Below, piece by piece: positions 25,216-36,929 of a DNA stretch of 64,000 nt. Source of the DNA: Paguma larvata. Its lineage: Eukaryota; Chordata; Mammalia; Carnivora; Viverridae. The first letter of the stretch is position 1, and each line of letters begins with the position of its first letter. The stretch covers positions 10,062,001 through 10,126,000 of the forward strand of contig CM057843.1 of the NCBI GenBank assembly GCA_030068075.1. The letters run 5' to 3'. The notes beneath the pieces are model-generated. The model was given only the letters and a program-made list of their open reading frames with translations. It did not search any database and had not been told where the DNA came from. Both the position numbers and the translations under genes were made by a program.

Positions 25216-25430
25216 ATTTTTTTTTAACGTTTATTTATTTTTGAGAGATACAGAGACATAGCGTGAGCGGGGGAAGAGCAGAGAGAGAGGGAGATACAGA
25301 ATCCGAAACAGGCTCCAGGCTCTGAGCTGTCAGCACAGAGCCCGACGCGGGGCTCGAACTCACAGACCGTGAGATCATGACCTGAGCCGAAGTCGGCCAC
25401 TTAACCAACTGAGCCACCCAGGAGCCCCTA
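25216..25430 (-). mobile_element. Felid CanSINE, minus strand, recent
   Basis: A clean copy with a perfect 12-bp target-site duplication cacccaagaata at 25204-25215 and 25431-25442, showing insertion into the pre-existing CAGA tract. Confidence 0.98.
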
Positions 25431-25619
25431 CACCCAAGAATAGACAGAGACACAGACACAGATATGGACACAGCACACAGAAACATATGTACACATATAC
25501 ATGGACAGACATGGACAGGTACACCAAAGACCCTTAGATAGACCCTAGACAGACACAGACAGACCCCCCCAGACACACAAAGACAACTAGAGCCAAAGAG
25601 GCACACACAGAGACAGAAC

Positions 25620-25750
25620 CCACACACTGATATGGATGTAAGAAATAGCCATGCATGTAAATATAACATGCCACTGAACGGTATACTTAAAAATGATTAA
25701 GAAGACAAATTTTGTTACATATGTTTCACCACAATTTTTAAAAAGGAAAG
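25620..25750 (+). mobile_element. L1 3' terminus fragment
   Basis: The typical L1 end: cactgaacggtatacttaaa, then tgttacatatgtttcaccac and an A-rich end. Confidence 0.65.
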
Positions 25751-26412
25751 ACATCACACAAACAGATCTACACAGACACACCCAGGCAGACACACACACT
25801 CCCCAAAGCAACATACCTCACCCTGACAAATGTTTTGACAGACAGCATGCTGACACCCAGAGACAAGGAGATGGGAAGTGAAGTGAACAAAAGAGAGAGG
25901 TGTGTGCAGTCACCCTCCTCACACGTCACAACGTGTGAGAGGAAGGCCCAAGCAGCAGCGTGGGGAAGACAGCATAAGGAGCAGCGGGATGCAGCCTGAA
26001 GGACGCATGGAGACAAACTAGAAGGGAGAGTAAGAGATAAGGCCTCTCCTCACGCTACCGACGCACACCAGACTCCAGAGGCTGCTAAAGAGATGGTGGG
26101 CACAAACAACATGAAGTGAGAATGAGAGAGCAAGAGGAAGGACAGAGAATAAAACAGCAAGCTTTGGGGTGAGAGAGGAGGACAGAGTGAGCAGAGGAGG
26201 GACGGACTGGAGAACAAGGGAAAACAGCCTAAAGCATCAGGGGACAAGGAAGGTGTTCAAGGAAGGGAAAAAGCAAAGTTCAAATGAGGAGGGACAGGAG
26301 GAACAAGCAGGTGGCGGGTGAGAGGACGACACACAGAGGACCAGGAGGGGGGCCGTGGGAGCACAGGTGGGCTGAGGTCAGCAGTGCTGAAGGAGCGAGC
26401 AGGCCGACTCAC

Positions 26413-26581
26413 TGTGAGGGCAGGTCCAGGGATGTGGGCGGAGGGTTCCAGGTGTCTGGGTAGCCGAGCATCCAGTCTGACCAGACTTTCACACTGGGGA
26501 GCAGTTCCTTCAGGTCCGGGACGAAGGAAGACACCTTGATGTCATCTTGGTCATCCTCGTCCTCAGGAGAGGACAGCTGAG
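26413..26581 (-). CDS. SMG6: SMG6 internal exon (second)
   Basis: The second SMG6 exon on the minus strand. It begins with CT, completing the Ala codon left open by the upstream exon, and then reads [33 protein letters not shown] and [19 protein letters not shown]. An acidic loop is followed by a conserved Trp-rich helical segment near the C-terminal end of the SMG6 helical region. The acceptor is cctctgcag and the donor is CA|gtgagt, a perfect consensus. It is 169 bp long and ends after two bases of a codon. The intron before it (26582-28179) is 1,598 bp. There is no stop in frame. The reading frame is closed in the flanking intron, so the exon limits come from splice signals and the protein match rather than from an ORF. 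Confidence 0.95.
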
Positions 26582-26879
26582 CTGCAGAGGCAAAGGGTGA
26601 GAACTGGGCCTAGGTCTGCTGTGGCCCACGAGTGAGGCCTGGGGCGCTGGGACGGCAGCAAGCTCTTAGGGAAGGGAGACCGAGTCCACAGGAAAGCTGG
26701 GCCCAGAAGCGGAGGACAAGTGCCAGCACCTAAGAGGATTCTGAAAAGCAGGACAAAGAGAGAACCAGTGCACTGGGTCTGCCCCTGCAGACAGCTGTTT
26801 CTGCTCCACCTGCGGCCTGGCTGAAGTTGCCACTCTGGCCTCTAACCCTCCCCTTTTAGCTTTCTTTCAGCACAGCTCT

Positions 26880-27515
26880 GACATGGCACAACAGAGTTCC
26901 GGCCCAAACTGCATAACCTGAACTTGACCATGAGGAAACATCAGAGAAACCCTAACTGTGGGACATTTGACAAAGTAAGTGGCCTGCACACTTCAAAAAT
27001 GTCGAGGTCATGAAAAACAAAGAAAGACTGAGAAAGCATTAAAGAAAACATTCAATTCCAGATTGAAGGAAACTAAAATGGACACGACATCTAAACTGCA
27101 ATGTGTGATCCTAGAGTGGGTCCTACACCAGAAAATGACTTTTCTTTTTTTTGGACACTGTTATAAACTCAATACAGTCTGCAGATTCAACAACGGTACT
27201 ATATCGTTGTTGGCTTCCTGATTTTGATAACTATGCTGTCATGTAAGGGAATGTCCTTGTTATTCAGAAATATTTAGTCAAGTATTTGAGGGTCAAGGGC
27301 TAACATGTCTACAACTTACAATCAAATGGTTCAGGGCAAAAATAATAATAAGCATGTATATTTGCACGTGTATAGAAAGAGAGACAACTTAAGGCAACTA
27401 TGGTAAAATGTGAACAAATGGGGAATCTAGGTGAAGTGTACATAAGAGTTCTTTGTATTATCCTTGTGACTTCTCTATATATTTGAGATTGCTTCCAAAT
27501 AAAATGTTACCCCCG
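26880..27515 (+). mobile_element. Ancient L1 3' UTR (L1M type)
   Basis: Recognisable L1M terminal phrases: aaatggacacgacatctaaa, ttcctgattttgataacta, aagggaatgtccttgttatt, gggaatctaggtgaagtgt and ttccaaataaaatgtt. It lies in the 1.6-kb intron between the first two SMG6 exons. Confidence 0.85.
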
Positions 27516-28179
27516 ACCCTCCCTCCAAAAAACAACTGCTCCAGGGTCTGGAGGCACCCGCAAAGTTGAAGCGGCAGAGGGACAACAGCGGGGCCTCAAT
27601 AAGCACCAATACTGATCCAGGAGCTGAGAGAAAGGGGCAACCTTCAGCCCTACCTTACACGGCTCAGCAATCAGGCTTAGATTTCTACAGGCAGCCTTAA
27701 TGGATATGGGGACACTGCTCAACGCAAGGGCTAAAAATAGCCCCTGCTCTGGTTCAGTGAGTCTCACAAGGTGGCTGGTCCACCGTGGTTATAGCACTCA
27801 CCGACACCAGACAAAGAGGGACATAGAGATAGAGGGGGAAAATGAAAACATCAATTATGAACAAAAAAGGAAACGCTCTTTGCTGGTGTTCTAAAGTTGC
27901 AGGAACCCGCAGCAGCTTTTAGGTACACTGAAAATCTTAACTACTAGAGAAAGGGGGGAGGGGATAGTTCCCCTAAGGACAGAGGGCCACAGAGGTACAC
28001 AGAATGCAACAGGAGGTGGGACTAGTTAGGTGGGCGGAAGGAAGAGGGGGCACAGGGAAGAGGAAGAATGTCAAGTAGAGGGCGGAGACGCCGAGAAGGC
28101 AGCGCAGCTTCCTGAGCTTGTCTGGACAGGGCCCAGGCAGGGGAAAGGGCATCAGTCAGGGCGCCCCTCATCTCCTTAC

Positions 28180-28296
28180 CTTTGGCAGACTCCTTAAGTA
28201 AGCAGGTGCAGCGCCGCACCAGGAGAGAAAACATGGCCAGGCCCAGCGCTGCTGCTTGCTCCTGGATCACAGAGCGACACTCCTCTGAGAAGCAGT
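28180..28296 (-). CDS. SMG6: SMG6 internal exon (first of three in window)
   Basis: Internal coding exon of the SMG6/EST1A endonuclease, which cuts mRNAs near premature stop codons during nonsense-mediated decay and was also described as telomerase-associated. Read on the minus strand the exon gives (D)[13 protein letters not shown], then [14 protein letters not shown] and CLLKESAK, which I recognise as SMG6. It encodes an amphipathic helix at the end of the TPR/14-3-3-like helical region. The acceptor is cctcag with a weak pyrimidine tract; the donor is AAAG|gtaagg, close to consensus. The length is 117 bp. The exon starts with two bases of an Asp codon and ends on the first base of an Ala codon, which the next exon completes. 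The preceding exon was not found up to 64000, so the upstream intron is longer than 35 kb. Identification rests on recalled protein sequence, without alignment. Confidence 0.93.
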
Positions 28297-28369
28297 CTGA
28301 GGACATGCAAATGACACTCCATCAGTGCCCTGGGGGCCAAGGTCTACTCTTCCCTACCTTGCTAGGTGC

Positions 28370-28535
28370 ACATCCTCGGTCACGCCACTCAGCTCCCTTT
28401 CCTCATCTGAGACTAGGACCAGTAATATTTCCTCTCTCAAAGGGGAGCTGTAAGGCTAAATAAAATCATGCACATGAAGCACTTACCACAATGGCTGGTG
28501 TATGGGTAAGTACTTGACAACCTTATTATTGGGAC
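28370..28535 (+). repeat. MIR SINE fragment
   Basis: ctttcctcatctgagacta, aaggctaaataaaatcatgc and aagcacttaccacaatggct follow MIR order. Confidence 0.75.
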
Positions 28536-30714
28536 CCCCTGTGGAAACGCTGCATCACTTCCCCAAGACCAGGTGCCCCAGGGTGGACAGTCTGAGCCAG
28601 AGCTGCAGGTCTCTGTATGTAGTAGGCTACTAATAATGTGAAGTCATATTTAATTAACTCAGTCTAATGTACAAATAGAAAGAGTACAAACATCAATTAA
28701 GATCAGAAAAACACAAATTTAAATTATCTTCTTGAATCACCAATCTTTGGTTCCATCCTTACCTCCTGTTACTCCTCCACTTACAAATAACCTATTTTCA
28801 CTGACTGCGTTAATTTTACACAGCAAAATGGGCATATAATAAGCACTTAGCCAGCCGTACTTTTTTTTTCTTCCACAAATTCTTTCCCCTAAGGCTAAAA
28901 AATAAATCTGGCTTCCAATACCAGCACCTTTTCCCTCTCACTTTCTCAGCCTGGTTAACTTCCTTCTGGCTGCAGGTCAGCAAAAGGAGCCACCCTCGTG
29001 GCGGCCAGAGCCATTCTTTGGCAGAAGTGACATATGTGCTCTCAAACCACTGTCTGTACCTCTGCTTGTCAGTGGCCTGCCCTGATAGCCGCTTCACCCA
29101 GACCCGAAAGGAATCAGTGACAAACAGAAGGCAGCGGTCCAACCTGCAGCCTCAGAGGAGGAGACACCCAATACACACATGAGATGCAATCGGGTGCCCG
29201 GTCACTTGCTCTGGCAGCAACTAATCTGCTAATTTCCTCTGTAATACATGAGAACTTTCCAAATCTCCAAGTGTTAAAAGAATAATTAGCCACATGTTTG
29301 ATCTCTGTGCCTGTCTGCATTTTAATCTCAGTAGCCAGAGGAAAGCCCTCTTGACTTTCTCCTCACTGACACTAGTCTTGTCAATGGGGCCTAATTGAAG
29401 TCTTTACTCCACGAGATGCTACACAACCACAGTTATTCCAAACCGCCCTGGCCACAGGAGCAAACATGACTGGAGTATACAAAGCCACCCCCAAACCACT
29501 TTAGAGAACCCTGGGAGTGAGAAGGAACAGGCTGCTGCTCAGAAGATCCCAACATAGGAATAGCATCAGTGCAGCAAAGTATTCATCTATTGTGGCTTTC
29601 CTGCCATCCCTCCAGATGCCCACTGGTCCCAAATGTCACCTTCTAACTTTCCAACCCAACTGCGGCAGGCAGTAAGGAAGTGGTAGGAGTCCATGCAATT
29701 AGAATAGGTCACGACTCTCATTCTTCTTCTGGTAAGACCCCAAACCTCTGCTAGAGACCAAGATGCAAGCATCCAATAACCAAGGGGAGAGGGTGTAGGA
29801 ATCAGGAAAGGAGAAGATGTTGCCAACTTCTCCCCTCCGCCCCTAACTAGGGGCAATAGCACTGTCTGTACCGCCCCAGTTGAGCCCAAGCACTTGCCAA
29901 GCACTGCCAGCAGTCTGCCTCTAATTAGCAACAAGGCTGGCCCAGACTGAGGGAGTAAGTACAGAACAGGGGAAGCTAGAATAGGATAAGGGGAGGGCAC
30001 GTCCTGGTAGTTGACATTAGTGTCCCCTTATCAACTGGGCATCTTAGGCAGAAGTTACCTGCACACAGAAGGTCCTTAAACGGCATGAAAGGGGGTGTCT
30101 TAACTCAAAGAGACTGGCATTTTGAGAAGCCCAAGACTACAATAAGATACTCTCATTAGCCTGGATAAGGTTAAGATGGGCAAAGGGAGATTACTTTCAC
30201 CAAGCCCATTTTTATTTTTATGACAAATGGCAATCTCGGGGCTAGGCTATTTCTCAGAGTGCAAAGTTGGGACTAGGGCTCAACAGGGGAGAATGAACTA
30301 CTTAAAAACAATGACACTTGTGGCCCCTGGGGAGTCCAGGTTGGCTCCCTTTTTAAGCCTCCTGCAATAAGGTCACGGGACCAGGCAGGGCAGCAACAAC
30401 CGGAGCCTCTTTGCTGTAAGTGCAGAAGGGCTCAGCTACCTTTCAGAGCAGCCGCTGAAAAGGCAGCTTCATGAATGCTCTGTTCTTAGCCATGGCTATG
30501 GCACCTTAAGCCTTCACCTCTTCCTGCCTCTCCATAAAGGGCCTGTCAGTACTTCCTGCAGTGGTCTGGGGGAGGTACAAACCAGTAAGCTGTACTGCTC
30601 TGGTCAAGCAGGTGGTGGTATCACAGCTCTATGGGGGTCAGAATGCCTGGGTCTCAGTCTTCTGACCGCATCACAGAGAGGAGTTTTCGGAAGGCCTGCC
30701 CTCCTCCATGGCTC
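28536..30714. other. Unassigned intron sequence
   Basis: Mostly unique. Frames of 109 codons (28816-29142, minus) and 137 codons (29587-30000, minus) have no recognisable domain and no match to SMG6. Confidence 0.45.
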
Positions 30715-30830
30715 CGTGGTACTACGAGCACACACTGAGCATCTATGGTGAGCTTTACCCTGTGCTGGATATTGTGGCGAACACGGCTACAAATAAAACA
30801 GAATCCCTGCAATCTTTCAGTTGGGTGAAA
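30715..30830 (-). repeat. L2 fragment (weak)
   Basis: An L2 3'-like phrase: gagcatctatggtgagcttt, accctgtgctggatattgtg and ctacaaataaaacagaatcc. Confidence 0.5.
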
Positions 30831-31035
30831 AAATTGCTATTTACCTAAGTAACCATGGCAATGCAGACCCAGTGTCTCCAGTGAGAAATATATTAAATGT
30901 TATGGCATCTTCAGAGATACTCTTTGCCTTACTTAAGCTTTTGTAGGCTAAAAGCCCTAAGATGCCACTCCTTGAGAAGTACTCATTCCCATGCACTGAG
31001 TAGGGAAACAGCAGCCAGAGTCCCAGAGCCCACCA

Positions 31036-31077
31036 CTGGGGCTGGGGCTGGGGCTGGGGCTGGGGCTAGGGCTAGGG
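31036..31077 (+). repeat. (GGGGCT)n hexamer repeat with G-quadruplex potential
   Basis: Seven consecutive G3-G4 runs separated by 2-3 bases: five GGGGCT-type units, then two AGGG units. It lies on the strand opposite to SMG6 transcription. Confidence 0.95.
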
Positions 31078-32959
31078 AACTGGCCTGAGGCTGACAGATG
31101 CCCATACATATCCCCAGGGTTGGGCTGGGCCAGACCGACAAATGATGTGGGGTGGGGAAGGAAAAAGCATTGTTTGCCTTGGTATTTGCCTGGGTTCCTC
31201 TGGCTCGGTGTCAGGTAGCAGGAGCCTGACATGAGCTGAGGAACTCATTAACACTGTGAAACAGCCTTTCCCCTTCTTTCCAAAAGCAGGCTTGCTCAAG
31301 GGTTTAGGGGGATGGTTTTGGCTAAGCAATTCAGACGGAAATATTTCTTACCAAGAAAGTCACCTGAGGTCTGAACTTGATTCTGCCCCTTCCCACATGC
31401 TCTTGGATGGGCAGGTGACCATAGCTCCCACTATTCCTGTGCCCAAATACCTGCTCAGGCAGAAATATTCTTCTCACTCCTGTGTAACAGGGAGACTTTC
31501 TCATTTTTCTCAGAACATATTCATGGAAAACATAAACCAACTGTCGTCAAAGTTGTATGAAATCAGGAAATGGAGCGGCCGGGAGAAGGCTGCCATGTGG
31601 CCGGATGTTATGTATTTCTAATTAGTGCTATACATCTTTCAACAGCAAGTGTCCTTCTGCTGGGAAACACAACACACTGCCCTTGTTATTGTAACTGTCA
31701 GAGAAGTGCTTAAACAGATAATCTCCAGGAAAAGTGATAAACACGTCCCCTCTCCCACCAGTGTGTGTGCGACGGTGCTGCCAAAGCAAAGCTGTGCTTG
31801 ACGGCTCCAGGATGGCAAAGCATCCTCCTGCAGGAAATGGGAATGAGGCAGGAGGAGGGGGAGAGGGGAGGGAAGCAGGGGAGAGGCAGGCCCACCTGCC
31901 TGGACCCCCTATGCCCGGCCAAAAGACAGTGGTTCAGAATCATCACTTCTGATCAACTCCTAGGTCAGGGAGAGATCTGGAGGAAACTAGTACTGGGAGG
32001 GATGAGATTTGGCTGGTCACAGAAAAATCTGGCAGCACTGAAACAAGAAGAGTTTCCCTGATGTGCACAGCCAGCTTCCTGGCAAGAGGATGAGTGGAGA
32101 GCTGACGGGGAGGCGCAGGACGGATGACACAGGAGTCTGGTACCCTGACAGTAGTGGTCGGATTCAGCAGGCACTGGGGTCCACTAGCCATTCCAGGAGG
32201 GAGAACCAACTATTTGCTCGGCTGCTTCACTAATAGCTGGAGAAAAATGCAGGCAAGACCACTTATTCACTGACTCCCTCCCCACCGCCCCACCAGCTCC
32301 TCCCAAAGACAGGAAATGAATGGTCAGTCACCTCTAAACTACCACCACCTGGAGGCGATTTGCTGGCTCTTATCTTTCAGACATAAGGCTGCTTTTCTCA
32401 TGAGTCAGTCACCAGTCAGACACAGGGCTGGCACAGTTCCTGAGCAGCCCACCAAAACCTCCTAGCGTACAGGAAGTGGGCAGTGAGAGCATCTTTCAAC
32501 TACTGCTGTTTGGGCTACAGAGTTCCCTGTGGCAGTTGCTGACTGGGGGCTGGAGGGTGTGGGGGGTGGAAGAGGCAGCCATTGTCGAGAAACCAGATAA
32601 AATCTCAGAGCAAAAGCAGAGATGTTCATGCCATCAGGGCATCACTTTATTCCCTGGGAAGTAAAATAAACAAATTAGAAAAGTCAGGCACCAATACACC
32701 CAAGCAAATTATTCGAGCGTAATGGCAGAACACAGGCTGACTGAAGGCCGGCCACGAATGACATATCCCCAGACAGGGTAGAGCTGCGAAAAGACAGAGG
32801 AACATGGAAGCCAGCATTTCCCAAGAGCCCCTCCTGCCATGCCCGCTACTCTTTTTGGATTTTCTAGGATTGTAAAACTCTGACTTCTTTTAGTGGGTAC
32901 ATATAGGGCAAAGGAAATCCAAACCTCCTAACAAAGTGACCTCTCCCACTGGTTCCAAA
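31078..32959. other. Unassigned intron sequence
   Basis: No repeat or gene recognised. Overlapping short frames are attributed to GC-rich composition. Confidence 0.45.
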
Positions 32960-33560
32960 GTTATTTATTCATCCCAACGATGGAAGATATAAAGGAAAAT
33001 AGGATCCATCCGTAAGAAGATGATAATCTAATGAGGAAGACCGGAAGGATACACAGACCCAAATAACTATATTCAAGGAATGGAAGTAAGATGCTTTCTT
33101 TCACCAGAGGGAAAGAAAATAATTTCCAGCTAGGAAATATCAGAGAAGGCTTCATGGAAGAGAGCACTTCTGAGCAAGGCTGCAAAAAATGGACAAAGAT
33201 GAAACTGGTGGGATGAAGGAGAGACAGTGCTGCTAAGGAGGCGTGCAGATAGGGGCACGTCAGGCACACTCCCACACAGCAAGCAATGCACTAGGGTACC
33301 ACCACACTTTGTGACGGGGACCACAAAGCACAGGGCCTGAGATGCCACAGCAAGGAACACCGACCTGACTTAGCAGGCAGTGAGGAGAGCGCTCGTTCAA
33401 GGTTTCTGAATGAAGCACAGGTGAGTGTTTCATGAAGGGTAATCTAGTTAAAACATTTAGGACAGATTAGGGTAGCTGGAAAAATAGAACGGAAAGGGAG
33501 ACTGGCTGGGAAGCCAAGAGGGCATGAACTTGTTTGAACTGAGAGAAATTCTAGGTAGTG
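32960..33560 (-). mobile_element. Probable L2 fragment
   Basis: L2-like phrases in reverse order: agagaaggcttcatggaaga, gagcaaggctgcaaaaaatg. Strongly diverged. Confidence 0.45.
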
Positions 33561-34369
33561 CATTTCGTAAACTTTTTAATGCCAAGTAAACAGAACATCT
33601 TTCTTATAGGAGCTAGAAGAGGGAATGGACAGGAGTGCACGGATGCGAGAAATGCCGCAGAAAGAAAAATCAAAAGAAGGTGAAGATGATGTGTGGGAGG
33701 GAAGGGATTCACTGAACGGGCCAAGGACTCTTACTAATAATCTCGGCAGGTTCCAGAGGATCCTGAGGCCTCAAAAAGGACAACACCTACCAAAGGAGAC
33801 CCAGAAAAGGGGCAGAAGTTTGGGATTGCAGAACACCTGGAGGGAGTGAGGTATGCATCAAGGAGTTCCCAAGTTCCTGCCCACTTGGCTCCCTGCCAGT
33901 TCTGTCTTTCCAGAACAAAGACACTTCAGGGGGTCAGAAATACTTGAGGAAGACCTTGCAAAAGGAGGCCTGGGAAGTCTGAACTGGCTCTCCCTGTGGA
34001 AGCCATTAGATATTCAGCACTTCATTTGTTTCCAATTCTTGTATGAGTGCAGCTCCAGGCTGTGGGGTGAGAGGCTCCTCTCTGACGTAATCAGGAAGCA
34101 GCTGCAAAATTAAGGAATCCCTCATGACATCATAAAAAGGGTCGATGGTTTACTGGGGAAAGTATAAAAATTAATTACATATTCCCACATGAATCCCTTC
34201 CCCTAAATCTGTACACACCCCCTCCCACCCCCACACTCTCTCATCGACGACATCCCAAAGCTACCTCACTGAACAGGGTACAAAAGAGCAAAAAAAGCCC
34301 AGCAAGACAAAGTTTTCTGATGCACCCACTGTCTGCCCCATACATTTTGAACTCACAAGTGACACCTTG
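33561..34369. other. Unassigned intron sequence
   Basis: Nothing recognisable. The 74- and 86-codon frames here lack known relatives. Confidence 0.4.
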
Positions 34370-34500
34370 TCCTGGAATTTTTATACACGCAGCATGCTTC
34401 CTCACAAAATTATAAGCCCCTTGAGGACAAGAGCTATGTCAAGACTTCACATCCTTGAAAATTAGCACCATGAAGGGGTCTAAGAAATGTGTGCTGTTCA
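34370..34500 (+). repeat. L2 3' end fragment
   Basis: Contains aagccccttgaggacaagag and ctatgtcaagacttcacatc, the characteristic L2/MIR-like 3' phrase. Confidence 0.55.
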
Positions 34501-34654
34501 CAACAGTAGGTACGCTTTGCCTCTCATTTGTGAATCCTAACCATAAACTACATGATTCCACTGAAGCCTGAAATAATAACTAAGATATACTGAGACCTGT
34601 GTTTGGCATGTGTGCACACACGCGCGTATGCAAGCACACAATCTCAAAGCTTTA

Positions 34655-34800
34655 CAAAAGATTTGCACAGGAGGTATTACTTTCCCTCTGAAGGTTGAAA
34701 AAAGAGAGTCGGAGAAGTTAAATGACTTGCCCAAAGTCACAAAAAGCCAGTAAGTGTCAGAAGTGGGACTTGAATTGGAGTCTGTCTGCTCCTGTATCCA
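34655..34800 (-). repeat. MIR SINE fragment
   Basis: Reverse MIR: agttaaatgacttgcccaaa then gtcacaaaaagccagtaagt and a gggacttgaa block. Confidence 0.85.
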
Positions 34801-34929
34801 TACTGTTTCCATACCTGGTTTTCACATGCCTATGATGCAAGCTGCAAGGTTCAACTCTTCCTTTCCCCTTTCTAAGCATCTGAAAACCTCAGAGTAATCC
34901 ATAAGTTCTGCACAAAAAGCTCTGCGATA

Positions 34930-36445
34930 ACAACTATGTGGAATAAAATAAAATACACTATCCCATTTATAATAACCCCAAAGGAAACAAAATACTTAAA
35001 TATAAAATTAAATATTTTAAACATTAAATTTAACAAAGTATGTACACGGTATCTTTTGCTGAAAATTACAAAATATTGATGAAAGAATCAGAGAAGATCT
35101 AAACAACTGGAGAGATTTACCACGTTCGTAAATTGGAAGACTCGACACTGCAGAGACATCAAAGCTCCCCACTCAGATCTACTGATTTAGCGCAATTACT
35201 ATCAAAATCTCAGCAGTTTCTTGTAGACAAAGGCAAGCTCATTCCAAAATTTATATGGAAAAGCAAAGGACTTGGGATAGCTAAAGCCATCTTGAAAAAG
35301 AACAAAATGGGAGGAATCATTCTTCCCAGTGTAAAGTCAAAGAAGGCTGGCCTTTGCAACAAATGGTGCTAGACCAAATAGACATCCACAGGCCAAAAAA
35401 TGAACCCTGACCTAAGTCCCACACCTAATACAAAAAAATAGCTGAAAATGGATCAAAGACTTTTAAATGTAAGACTATAAAACTTGTAGAAAAAAAATTG
35501 AAGAAAATCTTCAGGACCCAGGACTAAGTGAAAAATTCTTGGATTTAATGCCAAAAGCACAATCTATATAAAAGGAAAATTGATATACTGAACCTCATAA
35601 AAATTAAAAACTTTTGTTCTGCAAAAAACTATAAGAGGATGAAAAGGCTAATTACAGACTGAGAAAATATATTTGCAAACTATGTATCGTACGAAGGACT
35701 GGTATCTGACTATATAAAGAACTCTCAAAACTCAACAGTAAGAAAACAAACAATCTAATTAGAAAGCGGACAAAACATACGAGCAGACATTTCACCAAAA
35801 AAGGGTATACAGACGACATATAAGCACATGAAAAGATGTTCAATATCATTAGCCATTAGGAAAATGAAACATAAAACTACAATGAGACATCACTAAACAT
35901 CGATCAGAATGGCTAAAATAAAAAACAGTAACAACACCAAAAAACTGGTGAGGATGCAGAGGAATTGGGCTCACACATTCCTAGCTGACTGGAATGTAAA
36001 ACTGGTACAGCCATTCTGGAAAATAGTTTGGCAGTTTCTTCCAAAACTAAAAATGTACTTATGATATGATCCAGCAATTATCTTGGGCATTTATAACAGA
36101 GAAATGAAAACTTATGTTTGCCCAAAAATCTGTACACAAATGTCCATAGCAGCTTTATTCATAACAGCCTAAATGTGGAAACAACCCAAATGTCCTTCAA
36201 AGGATGAACAGTGAAACAGGCTGTGGACCATCCAGAGCCCAGAATACTACTCAGCCATAAAAAGTGATGTGCACAGTAACTTAGGTAGACCATCAGGGAA
36301 GTATGTGGAGTGAAAAAAGCCAATTTCAAAAGGTTACATATGGTATGATCCCATTTATAGAATATTCTTGGAATAATGCAATTACAGAGATGGGAAAACA
36401 GGGGTTAAGATCTGGGGATGGAAGGGGACAGGAGTGTCGCTAAAG
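34930..36445 (+). mobile_element. L1 ORF2 C-terminal region and 3' part, dead
   Basis: L1 ORF2 downstream of the reverse-transcriptase domain: a frame at 35133-35372 reads IPKFIWKSKG and MGGIILPSVKSK, typical of L1. It is followed by the tggaaaatagtttggcagtt and gcagctttattcataacagc blocks. Many stops and indels; no 5' end. Confidence 0.9.
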
Positions 36446-36457
36446 AAGTAGCCTCTC

Positions 36458-36685
36458 TAAAGGAGTAAAGCAAGAGAACTTCGTCTTCAAGACTATGACT
36501 CATCAGGTCAGTAAAATCCATGTCAAGCAGCACAAAGTGAAGGTGATGAGAAAGCGAAGAAAGATGACAAGAAGAACAAACTGCAGAAGCTAAATGAGCT
36601 GTTTAAACATGTTCTTGCTGCTCAAAAAATAAGGAAAGGTATAAATCTCAAATCAGTGGTATGTGCAATCTTCAAAGGAGGACAG
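36458..36685 (+). pseudogene. ZC3H15: ZC3H15 (DFRP1) processed-pseudogene fragment
   Basis: A decayed retrocopy of ZC3H15, a CCCH zinc-finger partner of the GTPase DRG1. On the plus strand a KG.KQ..F...THQV block is recognisable. After small indels it is followed by KKDDKK-like codons, then [17 protein letters not shown] and [11 protein letters not shown]. The parent protein has LNELFKPVVAAQKISKG and SVVCAFFKQGQ at this place, just before its first zinc finger. Frame shifts and the missing rest of the coding sequence make it non-functional. It has no introns across about 75 codons and lies between two L1 fragments, which fits L1-mediated retrocopying. Downstream to about 36880 is sequence I cannot match to the coding part: possibly 3' UTR joined by a deletion, or retained intron. 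Confidence 0.75.
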
Positions 36686-36929
36686 TAGGGGGGAAAAGTT
36701 ACCTAAAATATGTTGCTTAGCACTTTTGTCTTCATAAATGAAGCTGCTGTGCATTTTCAGTGTACAATGCTCTGGACTACTTATCAGGTGGATATTAAGA
36801 AGTTTTCTTTTAATTTGCAGTATCATCTTCAATACCATGTTAAACTGTCTTTGTTAATCAATCTGTAGACCAAACCTTTAAAAAAACACTTCATCAAAAC
36901 ACACACACACACACACTCACACATGTCTT
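36686..36929. other. Unassigned segment after the ZC3H15 retrocopy, with (CA)n
   Basis: About 200 bp of unmatched sequence, then a CA microsatellite (36898-36920). It may belong to the retrocopy's non-coding tail. Confidence 0.4.

Larger units (their letters stand above)
24776..25870 (+). repeat. Degenerate CAGA/GACA-rich low-complexity tract
   Basis: Roughly 0.9 kb built of imperfect short units such as cagacacag, aggcaggcag and gagacacag, with almost no long T runs. It is interrupted by a younger SINE (25216-25430) and an L1 end (25620-25750). It explains the His/Thr/Arg-rich and Cys/Leu-rich shadow frames seen here on both strands. Confidence 0.8.

Noticed and set aside
24756..25814. Cys/Leu/Val-rich minus-strand frames that look like secreted peptides
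   Set aside because: Shadow translations of the CAGA/GACA low-complexity tract and the SINE.
28816..29142. 108-codon minus frame 116 bp or more upstream of the first SMG6 exon
   Set aside because: No match to the SMG6 residues expected before CFSEEC and no suitable splice sites; probably chance.
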